From Pseudomonas sp. NFR16 (lineage in GTDB: Bacteria; Pseudomonadota; Gammaproteobacteria; Pseudomonadales; Pseudomonadaceae): a DNA stretch of 64,000 bases. Location: positions 887,245 through 951,244 of the forward strand of contig NZ_FNYJ01000002.1 of assembly GCF_900108875.1 (NCBI RefSeq). The letters run 5' to 3'. The translations under genes and the position numbers were made by a program. The notes under the pieces were generated by a model. It saw only the letters and a list, made by a program, of their open reading frames with translations. It searched no databases and was not told the origin of the DNA. Below, piece by piece: positions 57,417-64,000 of this stretch. Numbering within the stretch: position 1 is the first letter of the stretch; every line of letters begins with the position of its first letter.

Positions 57417-57869
57417 CTAATCGACCAACGTACACGCCATCACCAGCGCATCCTCGCGACCACCGACGGCCGGGTAGTAATCGCGACGTCGGCCGACTTC
57501 GTTGAAGCCATAGCGCTCATACAGTCGGTAGGCCGACTGATTACTGGCACGCAGCTCAAGGAAGCACTCGCGCCCATTGAGTTCGTAGGCCCGCTTCATC
57601 AGCTTGTCGAGCAGCAACAGGCCAAGCCCGCGACCCTGGCTCTCCGGCTTGACCGTGATGTTCAGTAAATGCGCCTCGTCGATGATCACATTGATCACGC
57701 CGTGCCCGACCTGCTGATTGCCTTCGAACATCAGCCAGATTTCATACGACTTAAGGCCATCGAGAAAAATGCCGCGCGTCCATGGATGACTGAATGCGGC
57801 ATATTCGATTTTCAGTACAGCGTCCAGATCCGCTTCGGTCATGCGGCGAAACGTTACGGCATCACTCAT
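57417..57869 (-). CDS. rimI: Ribosomal protein alanine N-acetyltransferase
   Basis: A GNAT acetyltransferase that modifies the N-terminal Ala of ribosomal protein S18, using acetyl-CoA. The 150-residue protein has the acetyl-CoA motif VKPESQGRGLGLLLLDKLMK near residue 78. The later segment ECFLELRASNQSAYRLYERY (motif B) has the conserved Tyr, followed by GFNEVGRRRDYYP. Its start overlaps the end of the upstream gene by eight bases. In E. coli, holD precedes rimI in the same way. Confidence 0.93.
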   Translation of the reverse strand: MSDAVTFRRMTEADLDAVLKIEYAAFSHPWTRGIFLDGLKSYEIWLMFEGNQQVGHGVINVIIDEAHLLNITVKPESQGRGLGLLLLDKLMKRAYELNGRECFLELRASNQSAYRLYERYGFNEVGRRRDYYPAVGGREDALVMACTLVD

Positions 57870-58671
57870 TTACGCTCTTCCAACGGCCCATCAATCGACG
57901 CATCGCGCGCCAGACATCGGCCTTGCGCTGAGGCTCGTCCATCAACAGTTCAAGACCCGGCAGCGCCCAGGCCAGCCCGAGGCCGTCGACCTGGAGCTCG
58001 AGATTGTAGGATTCGGCGTCGGCTTCGGCGGCAAAACGTACCGCTGGAAGTCCGATCAGCCACAAGCATGTGCAGGGCTGTTCTTCGACACGGGCGTACA
58101 GGAAACCCTGAACGAAATCCCGCGCAGCCTCAGGCCCTTGATCCATCTGGCCCCGCACCAGCAAAGGCCAGCGCACAGGCTCGCCGATGATCTGCGGGCT
58201 GTCCGGCAGACCAGCCGCACGCAACATGTCCTTGAGCAGCAGATACGAAGGATCGCGACTCTGGAACGGCTCACCGGTGGCAAGCTCGACGAGCACCAGG
58301 CAACTGCCCGCGCGCAACAGTTGCAAGGCGAAACGTGGCGGCGGTACGACAGCGGCCTTGACCACCGCAGGCGCAGCGTCATCCTCGTCGGCTTTGGCCA
58401 CTGGCCTGACTGAAGATGACGGGCGTGGCACCTCGATCTTTGGCCGCTCGACCGTGCGGGCCGCCGGCGTACTGCTCGCCGCAAGTGCTTCGTTGCTGGC
58501 AGGCAATGCGGCAGCCGGGTGCACCACCTGCGCGGGCGTATCGACCAGCGCTGGCAGAGGCGCAAGCAGCTCTGCGCGCGAGGGTGCGGCGAATGGCAAT
58601 TCGGTGCGCGGCAGCCAACTGACCACCTGCATGGCGGTCAGATAAGCGCGACGGCGAGGCTCGTTGAGCAA
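57862..58671 (-). CDS. holD: Probable DNA polymerase III psi subunit (cryptic pseudomonad HolD)
   Basis: A 269-residue protein, about twice the length of E. coli psi. The N-terminal segment RRRAYLTAMQVVSWLPRTEL resembles the clamp-loader-binding tail of psi (Q...W..R.P pattern). A Pro/Ala-rich linker (about 40-110) follows, and then a C-terminal alpha/beta domain (about 110-265) with FALQLLRAGSCLVLVELATG. The gene overlaps rimI, as holD does in E. coli. A large psi of this kind was described for P. aeruginosa (PA4679, recalled). The start is TTG 58671. It is sometimes annotated simply as hypothetical; sequence alone would not prove psi. Confidence 0.65.
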   Translation of the reverse strand: MLNEPRRRAYLTAMQVVSWLPRTELPFAAPSRAELLAPLPALVDTPAQVVHPAAALPASNEALAASSTPAARTVERPKIEVPRPSSSVRPVAKADEDDAAPAVVKAAVVPPPRFALQLLRAGSCLVLVELATGEPFQSRDPSYLLLKDMLRAAGLPDSPQIIGEPVRWPLLVRGQMDQGPEAARDFVQGFLYARVEEQPCTCLWLIGLPAVRFAAEADAESYNLELQVDGLGLAWALPGLELLMDEPQRKADVWRAMRRLMGRWKSVNE

Positions 58672-58815
58672 AGGTCAGCCACCTGTGGATGAATTCAGGA
58701 GAGGGATTCTACAGGCCTTGGACGAATCACGCCGCAGTTGATCGACTGAGGGTGAAAACCAGGCCCGACGATGCAGTACAATTGCCGCTTTTATTTGCCA
58801 ACCAGCGGCCATCCG

Positions 58816-60093
58816 ATGATCGAACCTAAGCGCGTCCTGCGCGCCCTTGCCGAACACTGGGCGCTTCTTGAGCCACTGTGCGAGCATTTCGACCAAGGCA
58901 CCCTGAGCCTGAGCGAACTGCGATTGCAACTGGCCGCCCAGCAACTGGAAAGCACGCCCCAGGACATCACCAACCTGCTGGACGTGTGGATTCGTCTCGA
59001 CATCCTGGTTCCCGTGGCGAAAAGCCCGAACCGGTTCGAGCTCAACGCACAGATTCACGACTTTCTGTCGTATCTGCGCCGTGAACACCGCTTGGGCCTG
59101 TGCCTGGAAATCGAAGCGTATCTGCGTCACCTCGAACGACTGGCCGGTTACATTCAGGAAGCGTTCGAGGCCCGTGATGCCAATGACCTTGCCCGCCAAC
59201 TGCGGCTGCTGGACATGCGCGTGCGCGACGTCCTCAAGAAGCTGGCCAACGATGAACAGGCGCTGGTCTCGGTGGCCGAACGCGCCAAGACGAGTGATCG
59301 CCAGATCCCGCTGCGTCAGCGCTACGCCGAGGTACTGGCGACGTGGGACGAATACGTCGAGCCGATGATTCAGCTGGTGAACGCCGATGGCGCGTTCGAG
59401 CAAGGGGTGCGCAAGGTCGAGAATGTGCTGCTGCGCATGCTCACCGATCAGCAACGCCTGGGCCAACTGGTCGATGACGACATGCTTCTGCGCACCCATG
59501 CGCGCATTCTCGAAATGCAGACCAGCGCTCAGCTGACCTTGCGTCATGCCCGCGAGCTGTTGCTGCCGCTGCGAGAAGAAGCACGTCGTCACAACGCCGT
59601 CACTCGAGGGGCGGCGCTTGCTCTTTCAGCCATTCGCCGTAAAGGCATCGACGCCGTTCCGCAGGCCGCCATGCCCATGTTCACGCGTCCGCAAAGCACC
59701 TTTCTCGGCAGCGCGAACCAGGTCGAAGCGTACGTCTACGCCCTGGCGCGCTTCGAGCCAAAACCTGCGCGCTTCCCCAAGGCCAGTCTCACCCGCAAGG
59801 GCGAGCCGCCGCGTGCGCCGCGCACCGTCAAGGAAATGGTCGAGCGCTGTGAAGAGGCGCTGCCAATGCCGGATCTGATGGTCTGGCTGCTGGAGCAGGA
59901 ACCGACCGGCGCGACTGACGAATTGCTTTACTGGTTCTCGCGCCTGTCGCGGGAAAAACGCTTCAAGCGCGAGCGTCTCGAACGCCGCGAATACCTGACC
60001 CAGGAGCACCGCGTCAGCCTGCGCTCCTTCGCCCTGCTCTCGAGCAAAGACGCAAACCCAGAGAATTCCGAGGGCACCGCCCATGCATCTTGA
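58816..60093 (+). CDS. mksF: MksF, kleisin-like subunit of MukBEF-like condensin
   Basis: The kleisin subunit of the MksBEF chromosome-organising complex, 425 residues, first of three overlapping genes. It starts MIEPKRVLRALAEHWALLEP; the frame open to 58771 lacks family similarity. The N-terminal region is winged-helix-like, the middle is helical (TSDRQIPLRQRYAEVLATWD), and the C-terminal domain ends in LSREKRFKRERLERREYLTQ, for contact with the SMC head. It overlaps mksE by 11 bases. Order and sizes match PA4684-PA4686. It helps condense the chromosome alongside SMC-ScpAB. Confidence 0.88.
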   Translation: MIEPKRVLRALAEHWALLEPLCEHFDQGTLSLSELRLQLAAQQLESTPQDITNLLDVWIRLDILVPVAKSPNRFELNAQIHDFLSYLRREHRLGLCLEIEAYLRHLERLAGYIQEAFEARDANDLARQLRLLDMRVRDVLKKLANDEQALVSVAERAKTSDRQIPLRQRYAEVLATWDEYVEPMIQLVNADGAFEQGVRKVENVLLRMLTDQQRLGQLVDDDMLLRTHARILEMQTSAQLTLRHARELLLPLREEARRHNAVTRGAALALSAIRRKGIDAVPQAAMPMFTRPQSTFLGSANQVEAYVYALARFEPKPARFPKASLTRKGEPPRAPRTVKEMVERCEEALPMPDLMVWLLEQEPTGATDELLYWFSRLSREKRFKRERLERREYLTQEHRVSLRSFALLSSKDANPENSEGTAHAS

Positions 60094-60790
60094 TCTATCC
60101 GAAATGTCCCAGCTCGCGCCCATATTCCGCGAGCTGTTCAAGGGTTACCACATCAGCCGCCGCGACCCTGAGCTGTATGCGCAACTGTCCAACTTCCAGG
60201 ATCAATACCGCACACTGTTCAAGGCACTGGGCTTCGAGCTGATCTGTGACACACGCGGCTTTTACTACTTCGTGCCGGACCTGGCTGCCGCGCAGGTCAA
60301 CAAGACCGCTCAGCGCCTGGCGCTGTTCACCTTCATTCTCGTCGAGCATCTGGCCGATCAGGGCCGCGACCCGGTCGCCGTGCTCGATGGCGGGAGTCTG
60401 GGGCGCGACGAGCTGCCTTCACTGCTCGAGAAGTACCGCGATCTGTTCCTCCAGGCCGAAGTGCAGACGCAGGAAGAGCTGGAAGAAAAGATCATGCGTC
60501 GCATGACCCAGCTCGGTTTCGCTGCTGAAGAGGTCGGCATCTATCGCTTCCTCCCACCGATGCACCGCTTCCTCGATGTCTGCCTGTCCGTCCAGCAAGA
60601 CCGCGATCTGGCCGCCAGTCTGCACAGCGATCTGCCATTGCCGACGCCGGTACTGATCGACGATGACAGCGACGAAAAGCTGCTGCAGACCGACGATCCA
60701 CTGGATCTGACCGTTTTCGATGATGTTGAAGAAACCGAAGAGCAGGCCCTTGCCCGCGCGATCGCCGAAGAACAGGAGCTTGACGCATGA
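60083..60790 (+). CDS. mksE: MksE, small subunit of MukBEF-like condensin
   Basis: A 235-residue winged-helix KITE-type subunit that binds the MksF kleisin. The N-terminus (MHLDLSEMSQLAPIFRELFK) and core (GYHISRRDPELYAQLSNFQD) are typical of the family. The C-terminal tail is very acidic (DDDSDEKLLQTDDPLDLTVF, then DDVEETEEQALARAIAEEQE). It overlaps mksF by 11 bases and mksB by four, giving strict translational coupling and a fixed complex ratio. Confidence 0.88.
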   Translation: MHLDLSEMSQLAPIFRELFKGYHISRRDPELYAQLSNFQDQYRTLFKALGFELICDTRGFYYFVPDLAAAQVNKTAQRLALFTFILVEHLADQGRDPVAVLDGGSLGRDELPSLLEKYRDLFLQAEVQTQEELEEKIMRRMTQLGFAAEEVGIYRFLPPMHRFLDVCLSVQQDRDLAASLHSDLPLPTPVLIDDDSDEKLLQTDDPLDLTVFDDVEETEEQALARAIAEEQELDA

Positions 60791-63621
60791 GCCAGGAACG
60801 CTACGGCATCCGCCGCTTCGCGCTGTTGAACACTGCCGGTTACAGCCTCGGGCTGTTTCCGCTGGAACACCCGCTGTCGGTCTACGGCGCAAATAACCTG
60901 GGCAAGAGTGCGTCGATCAACGCGCTGCAATTCCCGATTCTGGCGCGCATGTCGGACATGAGTTTCGGCAAATACAGCCTGGATCAGTCGCGTCGCTTCT
61001 ATTTTGCCTCGGACACCAGTTACATCCTGGTCGAGATCGCCTTGCCCCACGGCCCGCACGTTATCGGCGTGGTCGGCCGCGGACCGGGTGGCGGTTTCGG
61101 GCACCAGTTCTTCGCCTATGCCGGCAAGCTGGACCTGGCTCATTACCAGAAGAATGACACCTGCCTGCGTCAGAAAGAGCTGTTCACCAATCTGGAAAGC
61201 CAGGGGCTCAAGGCCTACGAACTCAAGCCTGACGAGCTGCGCCGCCTGCTGGTAGGCGGACACACGTCGATTCCTCTGGACCTGACGCTGATCCCCCTGC
61301 GCTCCACCAGCGAACAGAGCCTGAAGACCTTCCGGGCGTTGTTCATTAACCTGCTGCACATGCGCGAAATCACCGCCGCCAAGCTCAAGCAGCTGTTCCT
61401 CGACGCGTTCGAGCACAGCCTGCGTTCCGGTAGCGTGGATTACATTGCCGCGTGCGAAGAAGCCTTCCGCGACGTACGCCGAATGGAGCAGGACTACAAC
61501 GCACTGGTGCTCGCCGGCCCGCTGGTCGAAGCGCTGGCCAACGGCGTAAAACAACGCGACATCCTGCGCGGCAAACTGCATCGCCTGTCGCCGTTGCTCG
61601 ACTCGTTGCTGGGCACGTGGCAGGACTATTCCAACGCGCGCAAGGAAGAGCTCGTCATTCAGGCCGAGCACTACCGCGGCGAGCAGGACGCCCTGCAGAA
61701 CGATCAACGCGGCAGCACGCAGGAGCTGATGCGGCTTGAGCGTGAGATCAGCAATATCCAGCGCTGGATCGGCGAGCTGGCCGTGCTGAAGAATCGTTTT
61801 GCCCTGGTGGATGACGTCCGTGTTCTCGAACAGCAACTGCTGGCCGCAAAAGACGCGCACGACGAACTGGCCGGTGCGCTGGCTCAGTCCCGTCAGTTCA
61901 GCGCCGAGGATCTGGATGAGCGTCTGCGCGATCTGGAAAAGCGCCTGAAGTCGGTCAAACAGCAACTCGATCACGCAGACAACAACAGCTATGCCCGGCT
62001 GCGCGAAGAATTCTCACAACCGGATGTCGAGCGTTTGATGCGCCTGTTCAACAGCGCGCTGTTCAGTTTGCCGTTGGGTGAACAAGGGATCGCACTGGAC
62101 GACGGCGAGGCTTGGGTCAAATCGCTCGAAGCAATCCTCGATGGTTTCAAGGGCGAGCGCTTCGAAGTCCCGGGCCTGTCGATCAACTTGTCCCACATAG
62201 AGCCACCTGCCCTGCAAGCGCTGGCCGATCGTGCTGCCCTGCGTGATCAGAAAGAGCGTCTGGAGAAAGAACTCAAGCAACTCAAAACGCAACAAGCCGT
62301 TGCGGCTGACCGAGCAGCGAGCAAGACCCAGACCGAAGCGCTTTACCAACAGGTGCTGGATGCGCAAAAGGCGCTGGAAGATTTCCGCCGTACACAGACC
62401 CTGAGCGCAGAGGAAGGCGAGAAGCTCGAACAGCTCGCGCAGATGGAAGCAGCGCAGGACGAACTCAAACGTTCCAGCGACGCTTTCACCGAACGCGTCC
62501 AGCAACTGTCGGCAAAACTGCAGCTGGTCGGTCGTCAGATTGGCGACCTCGAATCCAAGCAACGCACGCTGGACGATGCGTTGCGTCGGCGTCAACTGCT
62601 TCCGGCAGACCTGCCGTTTGGCACGCCTTTCATAGAACCGGTGGATGACTCGCTCGAAAACCTGCTGCCGCTGCTCAACGATTACCAGGACAGCTGGCAA
62701 GGACTGCTGCGTTGCGATGGCCAGATTGAGGCGCTGTACGCGCAGGTGCGTCTCAAAGGCGTGGCGAAGTTCGACAGCGAAGATGACATGGAGCGTCGCC
62801 TCCAGTTGCTGATCAACGCTTACGCGCATCGCCAGGACGAAGCTCTGACGCTGGGCAAGGCCCGCCGTGCGGCGGTTACCGATATCGCTCGCACACTGCG
62901 CAATATCCGTAGCGACTACGACAGCCTCGAGCATCAATTGGCGTTGTTCAACCGTGAAATCAACCGCCGCCAGGTCTCCAACCTCGAAAGCTTCCGTATC
63001 GTCCTTGCCCCAAACAAGGAAGCGCTCAAGCACATCGATCAGATTATCCACAGCGCCGGTCAGTACGAGGAAGGCGAAACACTGTCTGTGTTCGATCTGA
63101 GCCAAAGCGCTGAGCAAGATAATAAGAACGAGGAAGCGAAGGAGTATCTGGCGCGCCTCGTGGCTGCCAACCATAACCAGCTGGGTCTCAAAGACCTCTT
63201 CGAACTTGCATTCGAAATCACCAAGGTCAACAGCCAACCGGTTATCCACACTGATATCGATGGCGCGGCATCCAATGGCACGACCATGACGATCAAAGCG
63301 CTGACCAACATGTACTTGTTGTTGCACTTGATGGATCGCGAACAAGCCGGTCGTGTGCGGTTGCCTTATTACCTGGATGAAGCAGCGGACATCGACGAAC
63401 GAAACCAGGCTGCATTGCTTGAAACCAGCTTGCAACTGGGCTTCGTGCCGATCCTGGCGAGCGTAAAGCCGCAGGTCTCGGCCCATGTCGCAATCGACCT
63501 TGAAGGCGGCAGTGGACCGGCCGGGATCTATATCGACGAAGCGGACTGGAAATACATTCGTCGTCGTGACGAAGTCACAGCGGTAAAGGCCGTTGAAGTG
63601 ACGGCGGAAACCGCTGGGTAA
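60787..63621 (+). CDS. mksB: MksB, SMC-like ATPase of MukBEF-like condensin
   Basis: The SMC-like motor of MksBEF, 944 residues. The N-terminal ATPase head has Walker A in VYGANNLGKSASINALQF. Two long coiled-coil stretches (about 270-420 and 470-660) flank a hinge region. The C-terminal head has the Walker B region RLPYYLDEAADIDERNQAAL. Compared with MukB (about 1,480) it is short, as Mks proteins are. It is the last gene; a terminator follows, and there is no MksG nuclease gene, so this is the chromosome-organising rather than the plasmid-defence type. Confidence 0.92.
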   Translation: MSQERYGIRRFALLNTAGYSLGLFPLEHPLSVYGANNLGKSASINALQFPILARMSDMSFGKYSLDQSRRFYFASDTSYILVEIALPHGPHVIGVVGRGPGGGFGHQFFAYAGKLDLAHYQKNDTCLRQKELFTNLESQGLKAYELKPDELRRLLVGGHTSIPLDLTLIPLRSTSEQSLKTFRALFINLLHMREITAAKLKQLFLDAFEHSLRSGSVDYIAACEEAFRDVRRMEQDYNALVLAGPLVEALANGVKQRDILRGKLHRLSPLLDSLLGTWQDYSNARKEELVIQAEHYRGEQDALQNDQRGSTQELMRLEREISNIQRWIGELAVLKNRFALVDDVRVLEQQLLAAKDAHDELAGALAQSRQFSAEDLDERLRDLEKRLKSVKQQLDHADNNSYARLREEFSQPDVERLMRLFNSALFSLPLGEQGIALDDGEAWVKSLEAILDGFKGERFEVPGLSINLSHIEPPALQALADRAALRDQKERLEKELKQLKTQQAVAADRAASKTQTEALYQQVLDAQKALEDFRRTQTLSAEEGEKLEQLAQMEAAQDELKRSSDAFTERVQQLSAKLQLVGRQIGDLESKQRTLDDALRRRQLLPADLPFGTPFIEPVDDSLENLLPLLNDYQDSWQGLLRCDGQIEALYAQVRLKGVAKFDSEDDMERRLQLLINAYAHRQDEALTLGKARRAAVTDIARTLRNIRSDYDSLEHQLALFNREINRRQVSNLESFRIVLAPNKEALKHIDQIIHSAGQYEEGETLSVFDLSQSAEQDNKNEEAKEYLARLVAANHNQLGLKDLFELAFEITKVNSQPVIHTDIDGAASNGTTMTIKALTNMYLLLHLMDREQAGRVRLPYYLDEAADIDERNQAALLETSLQLGFVPILASVKPQVSAHVAIDLEGGSGPAGIYIDEADWKYIRRRDEVTAVKAVEVTAETAG

Positions 63622-63645
63622 CCCAGATAGCATGAGCGTCAACTG

Positions 63646-63671
63646 AACCCCGCAGCGATGCGGGGTTTTTT
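63646..63671 (+). terminator. Terminator after mksB
   Basis: AACCCCGCA pairs with TGCGGGGTT around loop GCGA, followed by T6. Confidence 0.93.
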
Positions 63672-63817
63672 ATGGGCGCTATCTTGTACCGCCGGGTACG
63701 ACAGGCGCATTAGCAAAGCTTAAGGGGTGGCGCGGGCCGACGAATGATAGCCCGTGACGGGTAAAGCGGACTTGCAGAGTAGGGGATACGGGGCAGGCGC
63801 CGCAGGTTTTTCACGCG

Positions 63818-63854
63818 CAAAAACAAAACCCCATCTGCTTTCGCAAATGGGGTT
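63818..63854 (-). terminator. Terminator of the leftward rRNA operon
   Basis: AACCCCAT (63827-63834) and ATGGGGTT (63847-63854) form the stem. On the minus strand it is followed by TTTTGTTTTT, and it stands about 12 bases after the 5S gene. Confidence 0.88.
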
Positions 63855-63865
63855 CTGGAATTTAA

Positions 63866-63982
63866 TCTTGACGATGACCTACTCTCACATGGGGAAACCC
63901 CACACTACCATCGGCGATGCATCGTTTCACTTCTGAGTTCGGGATGGGATCAGGTGGTTCCAATGCTCTATGGTCGTCAAGA
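63866..63982 (-). rRNA. rrf: 5S ribosomal RNA (end of an rRNA operon)
   Basis: On the minus strand the sequence begins TTGACGACCATAGAGCATTGG, then has the conserved core ACCTGATCCCATCCCGAACT and CGCCGATGGTAGTGTGGGGT. It ends in AGAGTAGGTCATCGTCAAG. This is a full-length bacterial 5S rRNA of about 116 bases. The rest of the operon (23S, 16S) would lie past the right edge. Ends are accurate to a few bases. Confidence 0.95.
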
Positions 63983-64000
63983 AATTCGGGTACCGAACCG

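Overview
The window is a bacterial chromosome segment of moderately high GC from a Pseudomonas, most likely of the P. syringae group. The evidence is gene content and order, which I recall as matching the P. aeruginosa PAO1 stretch around PA4627 to PA4686 (rsmC ... mqo, hpt, upp, uraA ... hemH ... phr, pagL, murI, prfA, hemA, lbcA, lolB, ispE, prs, rplY, pth, ychF ... can, rimI, mksFEB), together with a renalase gene like the one characterised in P. syringae pv. phaseolicola and two families of Pseudomonas-type REP repeats. No database search was possible.

Layout. 1-9.7 kb: rsmC (5' end cut), a yybP-ykoY (Mn2+) riboswitch in front of a Gdt1-type Mn exporter, an M48 lipoprotein protease, a dCache-type chemoreceptor, a SRAP DNA-protein crosslink protein, two tiny proteins, an acyltransferase and a YajG lipoprotein. 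9.7-18.5 kb: a long leader, mqo, two conserved proteins, a REP cluster, divergent hpt and upp-uraA, and the hemH operon. 18.7-23.9 kb: a co-directional cluster of renalase, Trp-rich protein, DUF523-DUF1722 protein, MerR-type regulator, photolyase and NTF2-like protein, with paired TGTACA-type sites in its internal promoter region. 24-30 kb: YkgJ, PagL and the leftward hemA-prfA-prmC-moeB-murI operon. 30-37 kb: lbcA-lolB-ispE, tRNA-Gln, prs, rplY, pth, ychF. The last third of ispE has aberrant codon use and holds a strong sigma70-like promoter.

37-56 kb is more accessory: a methyltransferase, a chemoreceptor, tRNA-Met, an unrecognised protein, a TPP 2-oxoacid decarboxylase paired with a ketoglutarate-semialdehyde-type dehydrogenase, a Zur-box zinc ABC operon that starts with a 45-residue membrane peptide, a solitary homodimeric 2-oxoacid dehydrogenase E1 divergent from a frameshifted Lrp-type regulator (mde-like), an HD phosphohydrolase, another chemoreceptor and a secreted protein of unknown function. 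56-64 kb: carbonic anhydrase, an acidic protein, rimI with the cryptic psi (HolD) gene, the mksF-mksE-mksB condensin operon and the 3' end (5S rRNA) of a leftward rRNA operon.

Most of the window is conserved housekeeping DNA. The best leads are the photolyase-renalase-TudS-like cluster with its MerR-type sites, the intragenic ispE/prs promoter region, the Zur operon's small membrane peptide, the broken Lrp-type regulator, and the T8 start region of upp.
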